From NCBI RefSeq assembly GCF_963678635.1, contig NC_087062.1, forward strand, positions 62,903,253 to 62,967,252: DNA of 64,000 nucleotides. Direction: 5' to 3'. Shown here in pieces: positions 23,976-32,918 of this stretch (position 1 is its first letter; the number at the start of each line of letters is the position of its first letter). Source of the DNA: Symsagittifera roscoffensis (taxonomy: Eukaryota; Xenacoelomorpha; Acoela; Convolutidae). The notes below the pieces were generated by a model. The model was not told the origin of the DNA. It searched no databases and worked only from the letters and a program-made list of their open reading frames with translations. The position numbers were made by a program, and so were the translations under genes.

Positions 23976-25160
23976 TTGTATTGTCCATTGCCTTTTGGAA
24001 TTCTTTAGGCATGTCTGAAAGCCCATAAAAACCGGTTCTGAAGCGGTAATTACATGTAGCGTCTCCACATGAAATGTTAAACTTACAGTGGTTACTGGCC
24101 AAATCAGTTAGTTGGAGATGATTAAAAGCATATTTAGGATCTAAAGAAGTGAAAAGTACTTCACTCGGTAAGTTAGAATTGATTGTTTGGGCTGCTACGT
24201 CCAGTTGTTCTAAAAGATTTGGTATTTGTTAATGGTTTATAAAAATCTGAGCATTCATGGGTTTTGCATCCATTGTTATTTTTACTGAAACATCCTTCTT
24301 TGCCGTAACAACCACAGATGCTACAAAACTTCGCTGGTGCACTTGTTCAATTTAACTTTATGACCTTCTCTAATGAGACGTTTGATTTCCTCTGCAACTC
24401 TCTCTTGAATGTGAATCGGGACACTTTGGCCCTTTTCTTGAATTCGAATCAGAGATTGCTTGAAGACTGTGTGTACCCAGTGACTTTTTGATCTGCCAAG
24501 TGTTGTGAAGATATCTTTGTATTTGTTTGAGTAAAACTTTTTTCCAATGGTTGGATGTTTTTCCATGTCATTTTCTTCATCCCCTAAAACTTCATGAGAT
24601 CATGATTGGGTTGTTTTGACCCCTTTTGCACTTGTAAATCTAGACCTAGTAGACATCATGTCCTGTTTTCAGATACTAGGAATTGGGCTGATTTGATTTT
24701 CCAGCCTAATGATGATATGTCTGTTACTAGGGTTCCAAATAATTCAATCGGCTTGTGATTATAATCAACAAAAGATATGTCAATAGGCAATGATGATTTA
24801 GGGTACATTTTTACATTTTTTCTTGTCCTTAAAAGAAGTTCCGCTGTATTTTCATTTACAAAAGAGGCTGGACTGCCCATATCTACAGTGGCTTTGAAAA
24901 GTGATTTATTTTCCCTTAGGGTAACTTGGAGGCGTTTGATTTTTCCCCATGGTGTGTTTATTACATCCAGTTTTTTTATTGAGATTAATTTGGGAACCGA
25001 TATAATGTGTTTCGCGGGGGATGAGTGTTCCCTCGGTGAGACTTTTGGGATAGGGTGTTGGTGACTAGTTCTTAAAGTTTTCAAAATGCCAGTCTCTCAT
25101 TCGCTGTCCGATGTTATGAAGTTTATATCTTCTTCTTCTGTAGAATTTGACTCATCATCT
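23976..25160 (-). pseudogene. Family A protease-RT, duplicated unit 1 with chimeric junction
   Basis: Contains protease (25,084-24,656, motif DMGS), RT N-terminal region (24,566-24,321) and RT motifs A/B (about 24,160-24,000). At about 23,980 the RT ORF jumps from FQKAMDNT directly into the acidic segment that precedes the protease (DNESNSTEEEDI). This makes a continuous chimeric 226-codon ORF (24,102-23,422) that is RT on one side and protease on the other. The unit length is about 1.2 kb. Confidence 0.7.
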
Positions 25161-26057
25161 ACATTTTTTACATTTTTGATGGAGTTACAACATCTGGCGA
25201 AGTGTCGCTTTTTGTTGCATGATTTGCAGATTACGCCCCTAGCATGATGATTTATGATTAGGAGAAAAATTGTTGCCATAGAAATAACATGCTTTCTGAT
25301 TATTGGTTGGTTTGTTTGGTTTACCGAAGTATTCTAACTTTTGGCACGGTTTATTCTGTTTTGTAAGTTCTTTTTCTGAACTGATAGTGTGGGTTCCTGT
25401 TTGACCCTGATTGGGGTAATTTGAGTTCTGGTTTGAGTAATTTGAATTGGAGTTGTTTCCCATTTGTTTTTGTAGAAGCTGTTGCGTAGCATGTTTCTTG
25501 TCAGCTTGGTTGGAGTTGTAGAGGTGCATACGTTCTACTATGAAGTTCTTCTCCTTTTTAAAAAACGCTTCACATTGGGCAAAAAACTCCTTAGAATTTA
25601 TATCGGATAGGATAGTCTGAGGGAAGCTTTGGAGAAAACGTTTCTTCCCTTGTATTACTACAGCAAAGAATAGACACGATTTGACTCGCTGGTCTGCTTC
25701 GTGATAAAACTTGTTTTGAACTAACTTGGGAACTTTCTTCCTCCTTTCGATATTTACTTCGTTCACTTTTCTGATTTCCGCTTGTCCTCTTGCGAACCTG
25801 CTGTTTCTCTCCTTTTCGTTTTCTGACTCTGGAATTCTTTCCAGTCTAGGAGGGGGAGGTGTCAAACTTCTCGTGGGATTGACTAAAAGGTCTTTAGAGT
25901 CAAGATGTTCTCGAAGGTTAATTGTTAAAAAGAAATGGCCAATCCAGATTTCTCATGAAAAAGATGGGTCTGGGAATGGCTTGGGCCAAATTACAGGTAC
26001 CCCTAAAAGTTCAGTCCGTTCCTCGTGGGTCGAAGCTGTTGGCTGCTCCATGTGAAA
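25161..26057 (-). pseudogene. Family A gag, inverted copy, with start codon at the LTR edge
   Basis: Begins ATG at 26,051-26,049: its A is the last base of the LTR terminal CA and its TG begins a TGG primer-binding-site-like sequence. The N-terminus MEQPTAS...LLGVPV then matches the + copy. The main ORF 25,865-25,239 has a basic region, helices and an N/Q-rich linker. Then come two zinc-knuckle-like motifs (one with Cys changed to Tyr) and CKSCNKKRHFARCC at about 25,225-25,185. It lacks the capsid segment retained in the + copy, so the two copies carry different deletions. Only 7 bp of LTR (26,051-26,057) remain. Confidence 0.75.
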
Positions 26058-26516
26058 ATTGTTTTACAAATTCAAAGATCGCTAGGGCCATCTATCTTTT
26101 TCTTTGAAATTCAAAAGTTGAAGATTTTTGAAAAAACAAGTTGGTTTTTTTTCAGTTTTAGTTAGCTATGTTTATTAAAACGAGGCAAATTTCACTATCG
26201 AGCAGTTAAAATAAAGAAGTCACAAAAAACGTGATCACCTTCTAGTTTTGAAAGTGAAATCGTATTTTCAGATTTCTCAGCGGAATAAAAAATTTCCCTG
26301 TTGATGCAATTTTCTGAAACTGGATTGGTTTTTTTTTTGAAAAAGAGTCAATCGTACATTAATTTTAAAATTCAAAGAGCTCCAAGGCTTTAAAATTTTA
26401 CTTTGAGTTTTGGGAACTTATATTTTTGGTCAACTGTCTGTGCAATGTTTTTTGAGACGCTTTGGAAATTTTTTAAACTTTTCTCTAAAAGATTAGTTTT
26501 TCCCAGTAAATTTTTG
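26058..26516. repeat. Direct repeat R, right copy
   Basis: Same orientation as 7,684-8,143; see there. It starts one base beyond the LTR remnant and ends at CCCAGTAAATTTTTG. Confidence 0.8.
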
Positions 26517-27267
26517 TCTACAGTTTTCTGAAAATAACCGATTTTTGAACTCAAAAACTGCCATACCAAATAAGAAATTTTGAATTCTCAAACAAGCAGA
26601 AGGGTTGAATGAAGCTCACCTGTATAATCGAATGCGTCTAAAATTCCACAAAAAGCATGGCCTTCAGAAAAGTCTACTTTTTAATTTGTTTTTTATTTTT
26701 GACTTTTCTCGAAAACAATTGCCCATCTGAATCCAATATGGAGAGCAATAGTTTATTTGGGGCAACTGGTTATGGAAGTCTTCGTGCAAGTGCGACTACA
26801 ATTTAAAACCTATTTTAAAAAATGTTCTGAACTTTGGGAAATTCCAAACTATCGAAAAAATTTTCTCTTCTTCTTTTTCTTAGAACAACGTATAAAAATA
26901 ATCAAAGACTTCGTTAACAAGCTCGGGCGTGAAAATTTTGCAGACTTTTTTGATTTGACGAGTTTTCAAGGAAGTATTTTATATCATGGACATAGTGTAT
27001 CATACATAGCCCACATAATTCAAATTTGCTATGTTTTATTGGTTCAGAAAGTTATCTAAAGTGATACCTTGAACTAGTACCTGTAACTAACTAACAAATA
27101 AGCGCATTGTTGATACAAAAGAATTGTTTTTATTGAAAATAATTGAACTTTCAGACTTTTTTATAATTACACACAATTTACTCAGCTTTTTTAAAGCACT
27201 CAGATTGAATCAAAAAGTTTTTGTAAACCATAGCTATTTATTTAATTCACTTGTTCTGTTTTGTTAC
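26517..27267. other. AT-rich spacer with one weak exon-like ORF
   Basis: The + ORF at 26,757-27,059 starts at a non-ATG codon. After a TTTTTCTTAG|AA acceptor-like site at about 26,884 it reads about 58 codons with mixed, soluble-protein-like composition (KDFVNKLGRENFADFFDL). It could be a stray exon or chance; no domain is recognised. Otherwise nothing is seen. Confidence 0.3.
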
Positions 27268-27269
27268 TA

Positions 27270-27908
27270 CCCGTACTGACAAAAATGGTTTCCGGTCGAT
27301 TTAAATTGATTTTAAATCGATTTTAAATCGATCCAAATCGATTAACCATGTACATTTACGCCCTTAAATGGATTTTAAATCGATTTAAATCGATCTTTTT
27401 GAAAATTTTAAATCGATTTAAGTGTCTAAAAAATCGATTTAAATCGATTTTGATGTATTTTCTGACTCACTAAAATCCATCAGAATCTCACTTAAATCAA
27501 TCAGAATCTCACTTAAATCCATTTTAAATCAATTTAAATCGATCTTTTTGAAAATTTTAAATCGATTTAAGTGTCTAAAAAATCGATTTAAATCGATTTC
27601 GATGGATTTTACGACTCACTAAAATCGATTTTTTTTGCTAACAAGCCAAAAAACATGCAATTTAGAAAACTAATTAAAATACTTTATTCTTGATTTTTAA
27701 AATAAAAAGGCACGTGCCAGATGTTTCAGAATTCAAGAAATAAATTTAAAAAAATTAGTATAAATCAGATCTTGAGCTCAAAAATATGCAATAAAATTAT
27801 TAAAAAACTTGATTAACTTACTTTTTTTACAACTTAAATCGATTTCAATCTAATCTGCATACTTTTTTCATACTAAAATCGATCGAAATCCATTTTTGTC
27901 AGTGCGGG
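27270..27908. mobile_element. MITE with TA target duplication and ATCGATTTAAA-rich interior
   Basis: Ends CCCGTACTGACAAAAATGG and CCATTTTTGTCAGTGCGGG are inverted copies flanked by TA (27,268-27,269 and 27,909-27,910). The subterminal regions are packed with AAATCGATTTAAATCGAT-type palindromic repeats (27,295-27,620 and again 27,835-27,895), within which a block of about 125 bp is duplicated (27,360-27,480 and 27,510-27,620). No transposase. Probably a non-autonomous Tc1/mariner-like element. Confidence 0.8.
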
Positions 27909-27910
27909 TA

Positions 27911-28747
27911 AAAGTGTCCAATTAATAATTTTTTCTATCTCTCAATAAATACATATTTGAAACTAAGAGTATTGAATGTAGTGAGTTAATTAAGAGTATT
28001 TCTATACTCAATTTTTATAGTCGAACCTATACAGGCATCGAACCAATTTGAGCGTCGAACCTATACAGGAAAATCAGGAATAGTGATAATTTCCGAATAC
28101 TTGGAGAGAAGAATTTGTTAAAAATTTAGAAGAGGTAAAATCAATATAAAAACTTCTAAAGCTGAATCTGGAGGAGATTTTCTTCAAAGTAATTCTTCTT
28201 TGCTTCTACACAAAATTCAGCTGAAATTTTTTTAAAGTTTCTCATTGATCGAAGGACTTGCCAGAGCTTGTCCCATCTGTTATACTAATAAAATTCTCAT
28301 CTTAAGAAAACTTCATGTACCACACATTTTTAAAAATGATTTTTTATTGTTTGTTTGAAGTTTTGTGAACCGTATTCAGCGTCCCACTTAAACGTTCGCG
28401 GTAACATCTGATCACCGTTCACTACTTCGCTCAAAAACAATTTAACGTAAATGTCAGAGAAAATGTGTTGTTTATGTTCCCTAACTCGCTCAAACAAAAA
28501 AAACCTAGAAAAATGCTAAGAAAATTCAGCGTACTCACTAATCGTGGGGGGAGTGGGGGAGGGTGGGGGGTAATAGCTGCTTTTGCCAATTCAGATAGTT
28601 CAGACGAAAAATTAGTGTTACTGTTTGGCAACTAAGAACTTTTCAATCGCTTTTGATTTGGAACTGCAATCAACCACCCAGCACAAACTTGAGTGAAAAA
28701 AGCTTCAAGGGTACACCGACTACTGCGTTATGACCTATTGGTTTTAC
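27911..28747. other. Spacer, no gene seen; contains a G-quadruplex-type run
   Basis: AT-rich, with a doubled GTCGAACCTATACAGG (about 28,019 and 28,053). At 28,546-28,570 it has four G tracts of 6, 5, 3 and 6 bases separated by 1-3 bases, an unusually strong G4 motif for this AT-rich DNA. Confidence 0.5.
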
Positions 28748-29080
28748 TCATAGAGTAATTTCAGATAAGATATACCGTCTGCTCGTCGCGCTTTAGATTC
28801 GTGCAACTTCTTAGTCTAAAACCGATCTTAATCTTACTCTTATAACTCCTAGTCTCAACAGATCTAGTGTATACTGGTTAATGCGAGTTAGTTGCCAGAA
28901 GGAGAACAACTGTATTCCAAGTTTTTTTCAAATTGCATTGGTGCTGAAACTACAAGTAGTTTCAGCACTTACAAATAAGTGTAAAGGTTAAAGATGGATA
29001 TGATTGGTTAGTTAGGAATATTTTATATGAATAGAGAATTATATTTATAACCAATTATAAATTCTAGTTTAGAACTGGTT
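28748..29080. repeat. Right arm of the long-distance inverted repeat
   Basis: Reverse complement of 1-350. The hairpin is at 28,941-28,968 (GTGCTGAAACTAC / GTAGTTTCAGCAC, loop AA). Relative to the left arm one stem base pair differs and both sides have changed, so the perfect stem is kept. Confidence 0.7.
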
Positions 29081-30714
29081 CCACCCATCCGGGCTTAGAG
29101 AGTTTTTAGTTTTTAAATGTTTAATGTAGCGAAGGACGGGTGATGTAGTTTCTTATTAAAGTTGCGAGCACTGACTTCTTGTAGAAAAGAGAAGAGTGGC
29201 TGTTCCTGTTTGACGAAGGGATATGGTTATGTTCGTATCTTCTTGATGGGTCTCGTTGATCGTTGTAGTCTTGGGTAATTGTGTCAAGGCTTCTGATCGA
29301 TTCAATGAGTATCAATTTCGTTAGGTTTAGATCGAGACTACGTGCAGGGTGAAGTTTGACTTTTCCGTGTGAAGTACCAAGTGACCAGGATCTGTACGTG
29401 TAGTCAAAGTCGAGATGGCCATTGGTCGGGTTCAATGGTTTTCCTTTGCTGCGATGTTGAGTCCACACTTTAAAACCTTTGAGGCTGTGACTTTAGGCAG
29501 CAAATCGAATAGATTTGCCATTCCGAAGTTGGAATGTGAGTGGATTGTCGTCTCCTTTGCTGCTCGTCTTTTGGGATTTACGAAATCTATACATACTGCA
29601 TTTATCATTTACATATAAAGTTTCTTTTAGTAGTTCAGTTTTAGTTATGATTTGTTTTTAATGGTTATCGCAAAAGCGTTTTTATATTAGTTCAGATATT
29701 TTTTAAGAGTCGCTCACCCTAGAGCAACTCTTGGCAAAAAACGAGTTTGGGTCACAAAGGGTGGTTGTAGCGCGGTGGGTTAGGCCGGCTATAGAGCATG
29801 CTCAGGACGGCCCTCTGGTTCGTGAGACCAGGAGTGGTGTACATTTTTATGGTCTCTTTCTGCAGAGTCCCTTTTTGTGTTCAACCTTTTGTTTCTTTTT
29901 TATTACTTGTCTTTCTCTTTTTTGTTTTGGCTGTGTCCTTTTCTCAAAAATCGAATCTTTTGGTCCGGTTTTGTCTTTTGACTTTTTGTGTTTTATTTGA
30001 TTGTGGTAAGACTTTAAAGTGGTCTTCAAAAGAATAAATTATCCAGTTTTAATCTGGTTTTAATCTGGTTTGGGTACCGTGGGGCTTTCTTTCTTAGTCA
30101 TGCTCTTAGTTTGTGGTTTTGTGACGTTAGTAAGCTGCGTTGGTTATTGTAGCTTACTATATAATTCCTTCCAACCGAGTTAAAAGAAAGTTTGAAACGT
30201 GTGAAAACTGGTTATAGTTGTTATCAGTGAAAGTTGAAACTTAAAATTAAATATTCACACAATTCTTCGTGGGCTAGCTGTGCGATTGTGGAAAGATTTT
30301 TATGGACGAGTGAATGATTCAAATTATATAAAAGAAGCGTCTTGTAAAAAGGCCAAAATGTTTTCAATTTATCTGCAATTTTCAATGAGTTTACTGCGTT
30401 GAAATATTAATTTTATTGCTTTTGGGGAATTTAATTTATGAATTTACTGCCTGGTAAAAAGAAATTTACTGCATTTGGGATTATTTATCAGTTTACTGCT
30501 ATTTGGGGAAAATTTTACTGCTTTTTTTGTTATACTGCGTTTTGTTAATACGAGTTTAGAATTTTTAAGAAAGGAGTTTTCAGTTTTTTATTAGTTTTAT
30601 TAGGTTTTTGTTTGTTATAGATATTTTAGATGAGATCTAAAAAATAAAGTGAAACCTCTATATAGAATGATTAGTTATGCTTTGAATTTATAAGTGTAAG
30701 GTACATAATTATAC
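29081..30714. other. Probable 3' non-coding/LTR region of family C
   Basis: No supported gene. It holds a stem-loop at 29,705-29,732 (11-bp stem with one mismatch, loop ACCCTA), a tRNA-like segment at 29,760-29,835, a CTGGTTTTAATCTGGTTT doublet (about 30,050), and six TTTACTGC-like repeats at 30,389-30,540. By position it should include the 3' LTR of the - strand element C, but the 5' LTR lies outside the window so the LTR cannot be delimited. Confidence 0.4.
29760..29835 (+). repeat. tRNA-derived SINE-like segment (pol III boxes)
   Basis: TAGCGCGGTGG at 29,768-29,778 resembles an internal A box. GGTTCGTGAGACC at 29,817-29,829 resembles a B box with a 2-base insertion, at about the right spacing (about 40-50 bases). 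It cannot be folded into a full tRNA cloverleaf by eye, so a SINE head or decayed tRNA is more likely than a working tRNA gene. Confidence 0.35.
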
Positions 30715-31977
30715 TTAATCAATCATCAGCAGAAAATATAATCGGGAAAAATCGTGATTGACGTTTGATGTTGTTAGAAGTTTAGCAAGTAAGCGGGTAA
30801 TATATTTAGTTTGCAGTAGTGGCCAAAGCACTACAAGTGCTTTGATGATCTTGTGCTCTTCACTACTTGGTGAGAATTCATGCGGTGTGTTTTGTATTAG
30901 AATATAAAGTTTATGATTATATTTATTGTTATGAATGTGTTCTAGGATTGGGATTTCAACGGGCTGTATATTTTCGTGAGGGACCATTAGTGGACGGGAT
31001 TCATCAATTTTAAAACTTCTGGTTAGTGGGCAGAATATATACATTTGTCGGCTAGGGTCGTAGTTTCTAAGGATTCCTTGCACGTTAGTATCTTTAATAC
31101 AATATGTGAAGTTCAAGAAGAATGGTGAAGTGTCTTTGGAGTTAATAAATTGAAATCGATGGTGTGGATTTCGTGATGGTGTATTGGTTTTGTAATGGTG
31201 TTGTATGATTTTATAGTAAGTGTATGTGTGTGTGTGTTTTGTGCGTAACATAACTTGATGCCAGCAGTGTAAATCACACTCTTTGGGTTTTAGGAAATTA
31301 AAGGTTAATGAAAAATGGTTAAACTTACTGAAATAAGAGTCGTAGGCTTTTGTGTCGCGAAGTGCTGTAGATATAATGTGATCATTTTTTTTATTTATGC
31401 AGTTGATAGTAAATACATATGGTGATTTGATGAAAAAGTTTTCAGTTAATTAGGGGCTAGCGTTAGTCTCGTCATCTAAAAAGAAATCTTCATTTGATCT
31501 TGCAATGGCGTGATCATAATGGTTAATGGAAAATCGGTTAGCCTTCTGTGCAGTGAATCTAGTTATTGTTTGGGTTAATCCGATGGTTGTGAAATGTTTT
31601 TCGTGAAGTGCTGTGGTTAAGTGATATAATCTAGTTTGACATAAATTATTGTCGTCTGGGTTATTATATAATGGAAGTGATAGTGGGTTGCTGAAATGAT
31701 AATGTGAGATGATAAAAAGTGGGGAATAAGGCATTTTCGTTAACGTAATTCGGTTGATCGTTGTTAGGATTTGATTGATAGTAAGTTTATTGTGGAAAGA
31801 ATGGCAAACACACTTGGAGAAACTCTTTTGTGTTAGTATGAAGTGGATGATCCGTAAATGTTTGAGCTGGTCGATGGTTAGAAAGGAATGGGGTATTGGG
31901 GAGTTTTCGTTTAAATACTCGTTGGGCTCGGGTTTCTCCAGTAGTGGATGAGGGTCGGAGGATTTTGAGGATGTCAT
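30715..31977 (-). pseudogene. Family C accessory ORF of unknown function, one in-frame stop
   Basis: A single - strand frame runs from an ATG at 31,977 to a stop at 30,715 with only one internal stop (TAA at 31,452-31,450, codon 176). Counted through, it is about 420 codons. Composition is His/Thr/Ile-rich, with no signal peptide, membrane segment or motif that I recognise. Upstream on the same strand is the glycoprotein. Lying between env and the 3' end is where accessory genes of complex retroviruses sit, but homology to any of them is not claimed. A frame this long with a single lesion, beside heavily damaged neighbours, is notable. Confidence 0.6.
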
Positions 31978-32918
31978 GGTTTGTGAGAGGTGATAAATAG
32001 TTAGTGTGTTAGGGTGTTGTAGCTGTTTTTGAAGGGTGATGAAGTTATCTAGTTAGTTTTCGAGTTCAGTATCAACTGGACTAGAGTGGTCAGGTGGGTA
32101 GCTCGTCATTGGGGAGTAGACTGGGGTTGCATCAGTGTAGGAAGAAGGGGCTGAGGAAGGTTCATCAGGAATTTGGGTGTAGAGGGGTTGAAAGGGAGGT
32201 TGGGAAAAGGTGGATGGACTAGGCTTGGAGTCTGCAAATTCATCTGGGGTTTCAATATCAGAGTTGTTAAGTTGTGAAATTTTGTTTTAAAAAAATGTGT
32301 TTGTGGAACTGTCGTCGGAATCCATGCTTGATGAATTATTAGTATGTGGTGGTTCACGGTAGGGAGTGAAGTAAAAAAGTGGTAGAATCTGAGAATGACG
32401 TTGGAGGTTGGATGGATATGAAAGGGAACGGTTGAGGGAACCAATCTGGCGGCTCATCGTGGGCTAAAAAGGTGGTTGTTCTGAGAACGGAAATTAGTGG
32501 CATGTGGTTGTTCTATAAACTGTTCATACGTTTCTTCTACATTTGTTTGCTGTGCTACAATGGGAGTAGCTGGAGTTTGTGGATATTTATGACTTGTAGA
32601 GATGCGCTCTGTTAGGGCTATATATGTAATTTCGTGGTACTAAAGATAATGGATGGTTGTTTTGTAAAGTGTGTAATTGTGGTGAAGTAAATATCGTGTT
32701 TCTAATGTCTTGTGAATTATCATATGTATTAGTTGTGGTTGATAGTTTTTTTATATTCACTTAATTGAGCGTCTAAGAGGATTTTGCTACTTCAGATTGA
32801 AATAATTCCAAAAAATCCAAATTATGCGTGCTACACTTGCTTGTTTGTTTACTTGGGTGTGTGTATTGCGCATGTATTATAGATTCCTTTCAATAATGAA
32901 AGGAAAAAACCAAAAAAG
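31978..32918 (-). other. Proline-rich coding-like stretch between env and the accessory ORF
   Basis: 32,444-32,106 (-) is open for 112 codons without an ATG start and is rich in Pro, His and Thr (LPFNPSTPKF, PLLPTLMQP). Stops flank it. It may be a decayed proline-rich tail or a non-coding leader; no function assigned. Confidence 0.3.

Noticed and set aside
19906-26057. - copy of family A as an independent complete element
   Set aside because: It has only 7 bp of its 5' LTR and no 3' LTR; it is cut exactly at the + LTR, so it is a truncated or inverted segment.
26757-27059. Host gene exon
   Set aside because: Non-ATG start, no domain, no second exon found; kept only as a note in the spacer entry.
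1-29080. Polinton/Maverick-type giant DNA transposon bounded by the inverted arms
   Set aside because: No protein-primed polymerase, retroviral-like integrase in the right place, packaging ATPase or capsid genes between the arms; arms are strongly diverged.
29760-29835. Functional tRNA gene
   Set aside because: No complete cloverleaf or acceptor pairing found by eye; B box is interrupted.
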